DNA from: Ridgeia piscesae
Taxonomy: Eukaryota > Annelida > Polychaeta > Sabellida > Siboglinidae
Assembly (NCBI GenBank): GCA_025642075.2
Contig: JAODUO010000554.1
Span: 226,001-290,000 of the forward strand
DNA: 64,000 nt
Reading direction: 5' to 3'
Part shown: positions 1 to 49,484 of the stretch, piece after piece
How positions within the stretch are numbered: position 1 is the stretch's first letter
How the letters are laid out: each line of letters opens with the position of its first letter
The notes under the pieces: model-generated
Databases searched by the model: none
Told to the model about the DNA's origin: nothing
Seen by the model: only the letters and a program-made list of their open reading frames with translations
Made by a program: the position numbers and the translations under genes

Positions 1-3000
1 CAAAGTCTTGTCTTGTCACAGAACCTGGGGACAGGGCCTGTTGACAAAGTCTTGTCTATCACAGAACCTGTGGACAGGGCCTGTTGACCAAGTCTTGTCT
101 TGTCACAGAACCTGGGGACAGGGCCTGTTGACAAAGTCTTGTCTATCACAGAACCTGGGGACAGGGCCTGTTGACAAAGTCTTGTCTGTCACAGAACCTG
201 TGGACAGGGCCTGTTGACCAAGTCTTGTTTGTCACAGAACCTGTGGACAGGGCCTGTTGACCAAGTCTTGTCTGTCACAGAACCTGTGGGCAGGGCCTGT
301 TGACCAAGTCTTGTCTGTCACAGAACCTGGGGACAGGGCCTGTTGACCAAGTCTTGTCTGTCATGGAACCTGTTGACCAAGTCTTGTCTGTCACAGAACC
401 TGTGGGCAGGGCCTGTTGACCAAGTCTTGTCTGTCACAGAACCTGGGGACAGGGCCTGTTGACCAAGTCTTGTCTGTCACAGAACCTGTTGACCAAGTCT
501 TGTCTGTCACGGAACCTGTGGACAGGGCCTGTTGACCAAGTCTTGTCTGTCACAGAACCTGTGGACAGGGCCTGTTGACCAAGTCTTGTCTGTCACGGAA
601 CCTGTGGACAGGGCCTGTTGACCAAGTCTTGTCTGTCACAGAACCTGGGGACAGGGCCTGTTGACGAAGTCTTGTCTGTCACAGAACCTGGGGACAGGGC
701 ATGTTGACCAAGTCTTGTCTGTCATGGAACCTGTGGACAGGGCCTGTTGACCAAGTCTTGTCTGTCATGGAACCTGTGGACAGGGCCTGTTGACCAAGTC
801 TTGTCTGTCACGGAACCTGTGGACAGGGCCTGTTGACCAAGTCTTGTCTGTCACGGAACCTGTGGACAGGGCATGTTGACCAAGTCTTGTCTGTCACGGA
901 ACCTGTGGACAGGGCCTGTTGACCAAGTCTTGTCTGTCACGGAACCTGTGGACAGGGCCTGTTGACCAAGTCTTGTCTGTCACGGAACCTGTGGACAGGG
1001 CCTGTTGACCAAGTCTTGTCTGTCACAGAACCTGGGGACAGGGCCTGTTGACGAAGTCTTGTCTGTCACAGAACCTGGGGACAGGGCCTGTTGACCAAGT
1101 CTTGTCTGTCATGGAACCTGGGGACAGGGCATGTTGACCAAGTCTTGTCTGTCACGGAACCTGTGGACAGGGCATGTTGACCAAGTCTTGTCTGTCACGG
1201 AACCTGTGGACAGGGCCTGTTGACCAAGTCTTGTCTGTCACGGAACCTGTGGACAGGGCCTGTTGACCAAGTCTTGTCTGTCACGGAACCTGTGGACAGG
1301 GCCTGTTGACCAAGTCTTGTCTGTCACAGAACCTGGGGACAGGGCCTGTTGACGAAGTCTTGTCTGTCACAGAACCTGGGGACAGGGCCTGTTGACCAAG
1401 TCTTGTCTGTCATGGAACCTGGGGACAGGGCATGTTGACCAAGTCTTGTCTGTCACAGAACCTGTGGACAGGGCCTGTTGACCAAGTCTTGTCTGTCACG
1501 GAACCTGTGGACAGGGCCTGTTGACCAAGTCTTGTCTGTCATGGAACCTGGGGACAGGGCATGTTGACCAAGTCTTGTCTGTCACGGAACCTGTGGACAG
1601 GGCCTGTTGACCAAGTCTTGTCTGTCACAGAACCTGGGGACAGGGCATGTTGACCAAGTCTTGTCTGTCACAGAACCTGTGGACAGGGCCTGTTGACCAA
1701 GTCTTGTCTGTCACAGAACCTGGGGACAGGGCATGTTGACCAAGTCTTGTCTGTCACAGAACCTGGGGACAGGGCCTGTTGACCAAGTCTTGTCTGTCAC
1801 AGAACCTGTGGCAGGGCATGTTGACCAAGTCTTGTCTGTCACAGAACCTGTTGACCAAGTCTTGTCTGTCACAGAACCTGTGGACAGGGCCTGTTGACCA
1901 AGTCTTGTCTGTCACGGAACCTGTGGACAGGGCCTGTTGACCAAGTCTTGTCTGTCACAGAACCTGTGGACAGGGCCTGTTGACCAAGTCTTGTCTGTCA
2001 CAGAACCTGGGGACAGGGCATGTTGACCAAGTCTTGTCTGTCACAGAACCTGTGGACAGGGCCTATTGACCAAGTCTTGTCTGTCACAGAACCTGGGGAC
2101 AGGGCCTGTTGACCAAGTCTTGTCTGTCACAGAACCTGTGGCAGGGCATGTTGACCAAGTCTTGTCTGTCACAGAACCTGTTGACCAAGTCTTGTCTGTC
2201 ACAGAACCTGTGGACAGGGCCTGTTGACCAAGTCTTGTCTGTCACGGAACCTGTGGACAGGGCCTGTTGACCAAGTCTTGTCTGTCACGGAACCTGTGGA
2301 CAGGGCCTGTTGACCAAGTCTTGTCTGTCACAGAACCTGGGGACAGGGCCTGTTGACCAAGTCTTGTCTGTCACAGAACCTGGGGACAGGGCCTGTTGAC
2401 CAAGTCTTGTCTGTCACAGAACCTGTGGCAGGGCATGTTGACCACGTCTTGTCTGTCACAGAACCTGTTGACCAAGTCTTGTCTGTCACAGAACCTTTGG
2501 ACAGGGCCTGTTGACCAAGTCTTGTCTGTCACAGAACCTGTGGACAGGGCCTGTTGACCAAGTCTTGTCTGTCACAGAACCTGGGGACAGGGCATGTTGA
2601 CCAAGTCTTGTCTGTCACAGAACCTGTGGACAGGGCCTATTGACCAAGTCTTGTCTGTCACAGAACCTGGGGACAGGGCCTGTTGACCAAGTCTTGTCTG
2701 TCACAGAACCTGTGGCAGGGCATGTTGACCAAGTCTTGTCTGTCACAGAACCTGTTGACCAAGTCTTGTCTGTCACAGAACCTGTGGACAGGGCCTGTTG
2801 ACCAAGTCTTGTCTGTCACGGAACCTGTGGACAGGGCCTGTTGACCAAGTCTTGTCTGTCACGGAACCTGTGGACAGGGCCTGTTGACCAAGTCTTGTCT
2901 GTCACAGAACCTGTGGGCAGGGCCTGTTGACCAAGTCTTGTCTGTCACAGAACCTGTGGACAGGGCCTGTTGACCAAGTCTTGTCTGTCACAGAACCTGG

Positions 3001-3443
3001 GGACAGGGCATGTTGACCAAGTCTTGTCTGTCACAGAACCTGGGGACAGGGCCTGTTGACCAAGTCTTGTCTGTCACAGAACCTGTGGACAGGGCCTGTT
3101 GACCAAGTCTTGTCTGTCACAGAACCTGGGGACAGGGCCTGTTGACCAAGTCTTGTCTGTCACAGAACCTGTGGGCAGGGCCTGTTGACCAAGTCTTGTC
3201 TGTCACAGAACCTGTGGACAGGTCCTGTTGACCAAGTCTTGTCTGTCACGGAACCTGTGGACAGGTCCTGTTGACCAAGTCTTGTCTGTCACAGAACCTG
3301 TGGGCAGGGCCTGTTGACCAAGTCTTGTCTGTCACAGAACCTGTGGACAGGGCCTGTTGACCAAGTCTTGTCTGTCACAGAACCTGGGGACAGGGCATGT
3401 TGACCAAGTCTTGTCTGTCACAGAACCTGGGGACATGCCATGT
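1..3443. repeat. 43-bp minisatellite, about 80 copies
   Basis: Head-to-tail array with a 43-bp period (for example acctgtggac recurs 43 bases apart near 901 and 944). Common variants are ACAGAACC/ACGGAACC/ATGGAACC, GGGCCTG/GGGCATG and shortened units that run from GAACCTG straight into TTGACCAAG. The shortened pair recurs near 1808, 2138, 2424 and 2710, so higher-order repeats are present. The array runs off the left edge, so its true length is unknown. Short open frames inside it are by-products of the repeat. Confidence 0.97.
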
Positions 3444-5109
3444 TGACAGCCTTGGTGGACAGGTGCTGTGAAAATACCCCCACACCACACCATACCCCAC
3501 CCATGGAAGGAGTGCAAACAGGAAGCTCCCCACATTGCTGGAGATAACCCCCTCACCCTGCTCACCCAGCCAGCAGTGACTTGCACCCCTAGTGCTGAAG
3601 GACTCACTTTGACTAACTAAACCAAGACATGTCTTTGTGTGAGACTGTTATCTCCCCCAGTCACAGTTGCAGGCTGATCTTATCCATGCCCACTGTTTTG
3701 TTACATCTGACGAGAATCAGCAGAGAGGACATAGGTGAACACACAAGTACTTTTCCTTTCAATTTAGGGTCACGTTTTTGCATAGTATCTATTATTCAAA
3801 TACTGATAAAATGACTCATGTATCTCGTATACATTCTTGCATCTTGATATAGTCACACAATTCTTAGTTAACAAGAATGCATCAAACCAAACTGATCAGC
3901 TAATGATCATGCCAGCCACGGGGGTTAGACGAAACAAATTATTTAAATATTTGTTGATGATAATATTTTTTTAAAGATTGTACATTTGCCAATTCAATGT
4001 TCAATGTAAAGAATATATTATTGGGCTGCAAGAAGTCAACAAGTGTTGAAATATGCGACGTATCGACCTGTCTGTAGTGGATCTTGTTCACACACTGAAG
4101 CATAGCTTTATGCAGAGACCTATCCATCGTTGTGGACGGGTAGAAATATGGGTGGACAGGTGATGGACGGGTAAAACAATGAAGGACCAAAAAAAAGGTC
4201 TTCCCAAACCTTAGATATTGTCAGTTATGCCACAGAAGCGAGTGTAAATGGTGTCATGTGTGTGTGTTTGTAGTCCATTTCAGGTCATCAGAAACATTTT
4301 AAAGTTTATAAACTGGCTTAACAGTTCACATATCCATGTGTCCACCAAAACATGTGTGACGGGCAATAATTTGGTCCTGCATAAAACCCTGCGACTGAAG
4401 TCATGTGACGTATGAATAAGAACCACTGTATACGGGTCGAAAGTCTATTTTTCAACATTTGCACCAAAACAAGTTTATTTCTTGTAGTGTAAGGAGCCGA
4501 CTCCTCAGAGTGAGTCGGCTGTGTGGGCCGTGGCGTGAGTGATGGAGTCACTCTCCTAGAGTGCATCAGCCTGTGTAGCGTGCTGAGAGAAGACAGGAGA
4601 AAAAGACGTGCTGTAAGTGGCTACCCAGGGCAGGCCACTCTGTCACATTGTGGCGCTGTCTTGTGGTGTTGTGTCAAACACAAGCAGTCAGAATGATACA
4701 GCCGATGCCCAACATGTTATTTTGATGACGTGTCCTGTCTCAGTATAGTTGTCATCATGGTAACTAAGCAGCAATTGACGAGTAAAATGGTTTTGTTATT
4801 CATATTAAATTACTGTTTGAGTCATATATCTTCATTCTTCTACCCCCTAGTGGAGCGGGGTCAACACCACTTGGTCGGTCACTGTTATACTGACACACTG
4901 CCATCTGTTCTGCTTATGTGATTGTTCCCGTGTCGGCTGGTTTGTTCACCCGGCCTTGTGAAATCTCTCCCTCAGACGATGGCACTCCAGCATATGCAAC
5001 TTATTTAATCAGTAAAATGATTCATTTCAAAAATGTCTTAACATATGCATTTCTACATTCGACGGGAAACTTCAGGACAACATGATTTGCATTTGCTGCT
5101 GCATTTGTT
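3444..5109. other. Unique non-coding sequence upstream of AGAP
   Basis: After the minisatellite the sequence becomes unique and AT-rich. I see no convincing exon, RNA gene or transposon here. The open frames are short and lack splice-site support or recognisable residues. Confidence 0.5.
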
Positions 5110-5575
5110 GTTGCACGGTCTCAAATGTAGAAACGTAGCAAGTCCACAACTGTGGAACTCTCTCCCTGCCGAGATGAAGAAAACCTGTTGCCTCGTGACT
5201 TTTTAAAGACTATTGAAAACCCACCTATTCCGGGCTGTGTATGAAGTGTAGACACCTGTCCATTTATTTAATTTGTAGTTAATGTTTACCTATTTATTAT
5301 CTTGTACATGATTTACGTTAATTTTACATAATGTCATACTCATTATTTTATTATCAATATACCATTTATTTTAATAATTATCTTTAGCTAACTTATTTAT
5401 TTTATTATTTATTACTATTACTTTTTATATAAAAAAATTATGTATTTTATTTACCTTAACAAACTTAATATTATAATTCTATGACACATGTATACTTACT
5501 CATGTACAGCACCTCCGAATGGATATTTCTAGATTTATGGCGCTTTAGAAATGTTCTTATTATTAAGTTGTTAAT
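5110..5575 (+). mobile_element. Non-LTR retrotransposon (LINE) 3' end relic
   Basis: In the frame starting near 5135 the translation reads SPQLWNSLPAEMKKT, then a stop, then RLLKTHLFRAV. This is the usual C-terminal pattern of LINE ORF2 proteins of the CR1/L2/Jockey type (LWNSLP followed about 20 residues on by FK..LKTHLF). An AT-rich tail follows and ends near 5540-5570 with GGCGCTTTAGAAATG and TTATTATTAA, typical of LINE 3' tails. The in-frame stop and lack of upstream ORF mean a dead 5'-truncated copy. The clade is inferred from pattern only. Confidence 0.6.
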
Positions 5576-7490
5576 GCACAGATAATGTACGGCTAACGCA
5601 GTAACTCACAGAAAGGATTTGATTCATTGTTCATGAGTTGTTCTTTAGCTTGGCACATTTATGACGTGGCTGGAGCAAAGATGTCCAGTTAATAATTAAT
5701 CCTTCGGAGCAGATAGAGGCATCAAGTCTGACCTCCGGGGCAGACGCCTGCCAATTACTGCAGCTCAACTTAATCATTTCTCTTAATGGCACCGCCATTG
5801 CTGTCTACTCACGACCTTATATGGGCATCACATTGCTGGAGGAGGTCATGTGACACCACGTGACATCTCTGCAGTTGTCTTAGATTTATAATAGTGTTAT
5901 ACTCTGTGATTTTCGTTAATGCATTACAAAGTATTCAGTTGTAAAGTTTTTACCGTGTCCGCCAGATTGCTAGTGTAATTTAATTGTGTGCTTCATTTAT
6001 GTGAATTAATTACGTTGAAATTAGTGCAACATAATGAGATGGACTTGTTGGTCACAAGTGGGTCTGTTGTCTTGCTGTGTGTATTAGTGGTGCTGTGTAC
6101 TTCAAAGGTGCATGGCTCTGTGGTTTATGATCAATTACACTGTTAGGGAATGTGTTTATGAGGGGGGTGTTCATTATGTGAGCTGACAAACATGCTGTCG
6201 TTGTATGGTTAGACTGACTGACTGAATGAAGCCAAGCGTTAGGCTTGTGTGTCCAGTCCGCACACAGAGACCATGAGGTAGGTGACACGCTAGAACATTC
6301 TCTCGTAGCTTTGTCAGGATTCTCATATCTTGGGACATGCAATTCCCATTTGTGTCAAGTACTTGTTTGAAATTGTGTTAATTTACTAATTACATATCTT
6401 AAGTGTTGCACCGTTGTTAGAATGCAGAATGAACAAGGATTATGAGAGTGGAGTAAATAGAAGTAGAAGGGGCCTACGTTCTTGTAACAAGACAACCATG
6501 TGGTATCTATTGGGGGCAGTCTCAAGGATATATAAGAGGACATTGCTGAGATGATCCTGATGGCCGGGCCACCAGCAGAGATCTACTCAGGGCGTGTCCT
6601 TCTAGATCATTGTTGATGATGTGCATAGGTGCAAAACGCTAGTTTTCGTCAAGAGGAACAATTTGTTTGATTACCTCCGACTTGTATACAGTGTAGATTA
6701 CAGTTGTCTGTAAACTTGCTGTGTGGCTGATGCGGAAATAGCTTGTTTTCTTGGAATATAGCGGTATACTGGTGCATAGGAACTAATTTCTCCTGGTGGC
6801 TACACTTCACTTAATAGTGTCATGGTGTGCTGCTCCCATAGAGCTGGTGTTAAGAGACACAGGCCTCCTGTGTAGTGTCTAGTGTAAAATCCTACAAATC
6901 TGGTCATTGAAGAAATATTAGTAACTGTTACTGCCACTACACGGTATGTGCTTTGAAGGTCCCTGGCATACTTAGATGGGCAATGTGTGACAGCCATAGC
7001 TAAAGGTTGTTTTCCTATTGAGTCTGAGAAACTTTCAGCAGTAGCATGCAGTGCACGTATGAGTGTTTGAGGGTGTTTGAGGGTGTATGAGTATTATAGC
7101 AGTTGATATATACATTGGTACCTATGTATTGAGAGCATGTATTTGTCGAACTATGACATGTGTTCCTTACAGATATACCCTGACTGAGCTGTCATAGCGA
7201 GGGCAAGAACGTGTCGAAATGGTGCAGCTTAATTTGAACAGTTTATTGTGATATGAAACATACAACAATGCTTCGACATTGTGGCAGTGCAGTTGGCTAG
7301 GATCGATTGCATCGATCTGACATGGAATCACAGAGAACTGTCTTCAGAGATCAGTCTTCATTGATTGCCGATGTGCATTGGTCATGTAGATTGACTAGGC
7401 CTCTTGCACAACAAAGATAACAAGGCCTGTACCGACTAGATCACAGACATCAAAGGCAACAGTGTCTGTGCTAAATAGCTGTCTTCTCCC
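5576..7490. other. Unique non-coding sequence upstream of AGAP exon 1
   Basis: Moderately AT-rich sequence with scattered short open frames on both strands and no splice-supported coding segment. It probably carries distal regulatory DNA or an intron behind an unseen upstream first exon. Nothing in it can be named with confidence. Confidence 0.4.
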
Positions 7491-7582
7491 GTGCATTATG
7501 GGATGGCAGCATCTGTAGACTTTTGTCAGTTTGCTGCTGGGATCTTTTACAAATTCGCAGACTGACTGTTGCATTATGGGAA
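7491..7582 (+). promoter_or_regulatory. Two ZNF143/Staf-like sites upstream of AGAP exon 1
   Basis: GTGCATTATGGGA (7491-7503) and TTGCATTATGGGAA (7569-7582) are two copies, 78 bases apart, of a motif whose reverse complement TTCCCATAATGCA matches the core of the Staf/ZNF143 binding site. Such sites are typically found in core promoters. They lie 62-153 bases upstream of the first plausible AGAP ATG, so I infer a promoter for this first exon. No TATA box is evident. Confidence 0.4.
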
Positions 7583-7643
7583 GTCAGTCGTGTGTCATTT
7601 CGTAGAGTTTCTGCACATCGACATTTCACATTGCTATTTGGCG

Positions 7644-42882
<35,239 letters not shown>

Positions 42883-43682
42883 TGACAGCGAACACGTGTC
42901 AACAAGTGCAGCAGTTGTCACTGGGAACCTTGCAGGGTTGGCAACCTGCCTCGTGTTGGGAACCAACCGTGGGTTCGTGAACCTGCTTGAAGTTGAGAAC
43001 GTATTTTGGGTTGAGAACCTATTAGGTTTTGAACTTAAGTAAGAGAACTCTACCTTGTGGCATTGTGACTTATGAGCGAGCTGTGGAGGACGTCGACCTG
43101 CTTGTCTCGCAGCCGCATAGAACGCCAGTCACCGATGTATATAGCTTTCTATGCATGTCATGTACAATACTGTAAAGACGTTATTTATTACTTAGTAAGT
43201 GAAAACTGCCTTGTGTAGTAGATGTTTCTATGGTAGCTAGACCTAGATGGCATCTTTGTTGTCCACATATGTGAAAGTCACAACACGAACTGAAAGTCAC
43301 AACAAACAGACTGTCTTTCATTGTCCCAAGTCTTGTCTGTGTATCTCTGTACAGAACGCATTCATGAAATGTTGTGTGTTTACAACTGCTACTGGCTACA
43401 GCAGAGAGTGGAAGAGACTGGCTCGTGGAGAGTATTCAATGCAAAGGTGATTTAGTCAATGTACGAACATGTATATAGCAACGTAGCACTGCCAAAGTTT
43501 TTGGATATAGTAAACTGTACATAATGATGTCTTTAATCTGATGTAACTATTACAGTATATTAAAATGCTGTACTAAAACACTATGTTCAGTGTTGGACTG
43601 TTCATTTGATGGCAGTGAAGTGGGGGTCACCTTGGTGACGTCAACTGTACCTGCCTTATAGAATCTACATCGTACTTAACTT
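42883..43682 (+). other. AGAP 3' untranslated region (probable)
   Basis: No AATAAA is visible, but the variant signal ATTAAA is at 43559-43564. I infer that the transcript ends shortly after it, just before the 58-bp satellite. Confidence 0.5.
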
Positions 43683-46600
43683 GTACAGATCATTATACTT
43701 TACTTAACCACCATACATATGCATCACTTCCTCCAGGTTGATACAGATCATTATACTTTACTTAACCACCATACATATGCATCACTTCCTCCAGGTTGAT
43801 ACAGATCATTATACTTTACTTAACCACCATACATATGCATCACTTCCTCCAGGTTGATACAGATCATTATACTTTACTTAACCACCATACATATGCATCA
43901 CTTCCTCCAGGTTGATACAGATCATTATACTTTACTTAACCACCATACATATGCATCACTTCCTCCAGGTTGATACAGATCATTATACTTTACTTAACCA
44001 CCATACATATGCATCACTTCCTCCAGGTTGATACAGATCATTATACTTTACTTAACCACCGTACATATGCATCACTTCCCTCAGGTTGATACAGATCATT
44101 ATACTTTACTTAACCACCATACATATGCATCACTTCCTCCAGGTTGATACAGATCATTATACTTTACTTAACCACCGTACATATGCATCACTTCCTCCAG
44201 GTTGATACAGATCATTATACTTTACTTAACCACCATACATATGCATCACTTCCCTCAGGTTGATACAGATCATTATACTTTACTTAACCACCATACATAT
44301 GCATCACTTCCTCCAGGTTGATACAGATCATTATACTTTACTTAACCACCGTACATATGCATCACTTCCTCCAGGTTGATACAGATCATTATACTTTACT
44401 TAACCACCATACATATGCATCACTTCCCTCAGGTTGATACAGATCATTATACTTTACTTAACCACCATACATATGCATCACTTCCTCCAGGTTAATACAG
44501 ATCATTATACTTTACTTAACCACTGTACATATGCATCACTTCCTCCAGGTTGATACAGATCATTATACTTTACTTAACCACCATACATATGCATCACTTC
44601 CTCCAGGTTGATATAGATCATTATACTTTACTTAACCACCATACATATGCATCACTTCCCTCAGGTTGACACAGATCATTATAATTTACTTAACCACCAT
44701 ACATATGCATCACTTCCTCCAGGTTGATACAGATCATTATACTTTACTTAACCACCATACATATGCATCACTTCCTCCAGGTTAATACAGATCATTATAC
44801 TTTACTTAACCACCATACATATGCATCACTTCCTCCAGGTTGATACAGATCATTATACTTTACTTAACCACCATACATATGCATCACTTCCTCCAGGTTG
44901 ATACAGATCATTATACTTTACTTAACCACCGTACATATGCATCACTTCCCTCAGGTTGATACAGATCATTATACTTTACTTAACCACCATACATATGCAT
45001 CACTTCCTCCAGGTTGATACAGATCATTATACTTTACTTAACCACCGTACATATGCATCACTTCCTCCAGGTTGATACAGATCATTATACTTTACTTAAC
45101 CACTGTACATATGCATCACTTCCTCCAGGTTGATACAGATCATTATACTTTACTTAACCACTGTAAATATGCATCACTTCCTCCAGGTTGATACAGATCA
45201 TTATACTTTACTTAACCACCATACATATGCATCACTTCCTCCAGGTTGATACAGATCATTATACTTTACTTAACCACCGTACATATGCATCACTTCCCTC
45301 AGGTTGATACAGATCATTATACTTTACTTAACCACCATACATATGCATCACTTCCTCCAGGTTGATACAGATCATTATACTTTACTTAACCACCGTACAT
45401 ATGCATCACTTCCTCCAGGTTGATACAGATCATTATACTTTACTTAACCACCATACATATGCATCACTTCCCTCAGGTTGATACAGATCATTATACTTTA
45501 CTTAACCACCATACATATGCATCACTTCCTCCAGGTTGATACAGATCATTATACTTTACTTAACCACCGTACATATGCATCACTTCCTCCAGGTTGATAC
45601 AGATCATTATACTTTACTTAACCACCATACATATGCATCACTTCCTCCAGGTTGATACAGATCATTATACTTTACTTAACCACCATACATATGCATCACT
45701 TCCTCCAGGTTGATACAGATCATTATACTTTACTTAACCACCATACATATGCATCACTTCCTCCAGGTTGATACAGATCATTATACTTTACTTAACCACC
45801 GTACATATGCATCACTTCCTCCAGGTTGATACAGATCATTATACTTTACTTAACCACCATACATATGCATCACTTCCTCCAGGTTAATACAGATCATTAT
45901 ACTTTACTTAACCACTGTACATATGCATCACTTCCTCCAGGTTGATACAGATCATTATACTTTACTTAACCACCATACATATGCATCACTTCCTCCAGGT
46001 TGATATAGATCATTATACTTTACTTAACCACCATACATATGCATCACTTCCCTCAGGTTGACACAGATCATTATAATTTACTTAACCACCATACATATGC
46101 ATCACTTCCTCCAGGTTGATACAGATCATTATACTTTACTTAACCACCATACATATGCATCACTTCCTCCAGGTTAATACAGATCATTATACTTTACTTA
46201 ACCACTGAACATATGCATCACTTCCTCCAGGTTGATACAGATCATTATACTTTACTTAACCACCATACATATGCATCACTTCCTCCAGGTTGATACAGAT
46301 CATTATACTTTACTTAACCACCATACATATGCATCACTTCCTCCAGGTTGATACAGATCATTATACTTTACTTAACCACCGTACATATGCATCACTTCCT
46401 CCAGGTTGATACAGATCATTATACTTTACTTAACCACCATACATATGCATCACTTCCTCCAGGTTGATACAGATCATTATACTTTACTTAACCACCATAC
46501 ATATGCATCACTTCCTCCAGGTTGATACAGATCATTATACTTTACTTAACCACCATACATATGCATCACTTCCTCCAGGTTGATACAGATCATTATACTT

Positions 46601-48724
46601 TACTTAACCACCATACATATGCATCACTTCCTCCAGGTTGATACAGATCATTATACTTTACTTAACCACCGTACATATGCATCACTTCCTCAGGTTGATA
46701 CAGATCATTATACTTTACTTAACCACCATACATATGCATCACTTCCTCCAGGTTGATACAGATCATTATACTTTACTTAACCACCGTACATATGCATCAC
46801 TTCCTCCAGGTTGATACAGATCATTATACTTTACTTAACCACCGTACATATGCATCACTTCCTCCAGGTTGATACAGATCATTATACTTTACTTAACCAC
46901 TGTAAATATGCATCACTTCCTCCAGGTTGATACAGATCATTATACTTTACTTAACCACCGTACATATGCATCACTTCCTCCAGGTTGATACAGATCATTA
47001 TACTTTACTTAACCACCATACATATGCATCACTTCCTCCAGGTTAATACAGATCATTATACTTTACTTAACCACTGTACATATGCATCACTTCCTCCAGG
47101 TTGATACAGATCATTATACTTTACTTAACCACCATACATATGCATCACTTCCTCCAGGTTGATACAGATCATTATACTTTACTTAACCACCATACATATG
47201 CATCACTTCCCTCAGGTTGATACAGATCATTATACTTTACTTAACCACCATACATATGCATCACTTCCCTCAGGTTGATACAGATCATTATACTTTACTT
47301 AACCACCATACATATGCATCACTTCCTCCAGGTTGATACAGATCATTATACTTTACTTAACCACCATACATATGCATCACTTCCTCCAGGTTAATACAGA
47401 TCATTATACTTTACTTAACCACTGTACATATGCATCACTTCCTCCAGGTTGATACAGATCATTATACTTTACTTAACCACCGTACATATGCATCACTTCC
47501 TCCAGGTTGATACAGATCATTATACTTTACTTAACCACCATACATATGCATCACTTCCTCCAGGTTGATACAGATCATTATACTTTACTTAACCACCATA
47601 CATATGCATCACTTCCTCCAGGTTGATACAGATCATTATACTTTACTTAACCACCATACATATGCATCACTTCCTCCAGGTTGATACAGATCATTATACT
47701 TTACTTAACCACCATACATATGCATCACTTCCTCCAGGTTGATACAGATCATTATACTTTACTTAATCACCATACATATGCATCACTTCCTCCAGGTTGA
47801 TACAGATCATTATACTTTACTTAACCACCATACATATGCATCACTTCCTCCAGGTTGATACAGATCATTATACTTTACTTAACCACCATACATATGCATC
47901 ACTTCCCTCAGGTTGATACAGATCATTATACTTTACTTAACCACCATACATATGCATCACTTCCTCCAGGTTGATACAGATCATTATACTTTACTTAACC
48001 ACCATACATATGCATCACTTCCTCCAGGTTGATACAGATCATTATACTTTACTTAACCACCGTACATATGCATCACTTCCCTCAGGTTGATACAGATCAT
48101 TATACTTTACTTAACCACCATACATATGCATCACTTCCTCCAGGTTGATACAGATCATTATACTTTACTTAATCACCATACATATGCATCACTTCCTCCA
48201 GGTTGATACAGATCATTATACTTTACTTAACCACCATACATATGCATCACTTCCTCCAGGTTGATACAGATCATTATACTTTACTTAACCACCATACATA
48301 TGCATCACTTCCTCCAGGTTGATACAGATCATTATACTTTACTTAACCACCATACATATGCATCACTTCCTCCAGGTTGATACAGATCATTATACTTTAC
48401 TTAACCACCATACATATGCATCACTTCCTCCAGGTTGATACAGATCATTATACTTTACTTAACCACCATACATATGCATCACTTCCTCCAGGTTGATACA
48501 GATCATTATACTTTACTTAACCACCATACATATGCATCACTTCCTCCAGGTTGATACAGATCATTATACTTTACTTAATCACCATACATATGCATCACTT
48601 CCTCCAGGTTGATACAGATCATTATACTTTACTTAACCACCATACATATGCATCACTTCCTCCAGGTTGATACAGATCATTATACTTTACTTAACCACCA
48701 TACATATGCATCACTTCCTCCAGT
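43683..48724. repeat. 58-bp satellite, about 87 copies
   Basis: Unit GTTGATACAGATCATTATAC - TTTACTTAACCACCATACAT - ATGCATCACTTCCTCCAG, almost identical across 5 kb. Variants (CCGTAC, CTGTAC, CCCTCAG, GTTAATAC) are ordered: the rare GTTGATATAG unit followed by a GTTGACACAG..ATAATTT unit occurs at 44611 and again 1392 bases later (24 units), so a 24-unit block has been duplicated. It lies between the convergent 3' end of AGAP and the retroelement. Confidence 0.97.
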
Positions 48725-49484
48725 TCTAAATTAATTACGTTTATTATTATCTTTGTTACCTTCATGAACATTGCATTATTATTTAACTGGGGTTGCAAAA
48801 CACTGTTTTTTAGTTTTAAATAGAATAGTATTGACTTAAGTTTGGGTTAATTTGCCGGACAAGTAAACATTTGTCTTTACTAGTCCCGCTGTCCAGTCAA
48901 ATAAATGCTGAAGTTCTAACCCTGTTTTTTTACTTCCAACAGTTACCATTCTTGTACATCAATTTGTCCAGGATGAATACTTTACCTCAAACAGACACCA
49001 ACTATCTAGACAGTATTGAGTAACATTGTGGTCACTGTATAAAAGGTTTAACATATTCACCCTTAGCGTCTTGTAAAACTGCAAGTGACATACCATTTAA
49101 TATAAAAATTGGTCCTCCAAGTTGAGTAGGTGTTAGCTGACTTGAACAATGACGATGGAGAGACTCAACAATATCACAGATACACATATATATATATATA
49201 GTCACATTCCGTGACACAAGAGTTAACTTAATTTTGGGAGGCTGAGAATTGCCAAAACACCAGTACTACTTGACGGTCCCCGCTGTCTCGCCCTGTGGCG
49301 ATGGCACAGGAGAGTCACCAGAAGACAGAAATATGACAAGTATTGGGAAGTTGTTGCTAAGTTTTGATTGCTTCTGTATATCGTTCAGATTTTCGTTGCC
49401 ATTGGAGCAGCCTGCTGATCCTAACTTCTGATTATGGGGTGTGCCACAGGGTTCTTATTCTTCACGCGGCCAATCTCGATAGCT
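48725..49484. other. Unique spacer between satellite and retroelement
   Basis: No clear gene. Around 49430-49455 one frame reads GVPQGS, a motif common in LINE reverse transcriptases, but the surrounding residues do not support it. Confidence 0.35.

Noticed and set aside
1..3443. CRISPR array
   Set aside because: The repeats are directly adjacent without unique spacers, and the context is a eukaryotic genome; it is a minisatellite.
49032..49217. Minus-strand frame reading LTPTQLGGPIFILNGMSLAV
   Set aside because: 61 codons, protein-like in composition, but no splice sites or family could be recognised, and it does not match later MRRF exons.
49423..49465. LINE reverse transcriptase motif GVPQGS
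   Set aside because: The motif is isolated in one frame and flanking sequence does not match other RT blocks; it may be chance or a very old relic.
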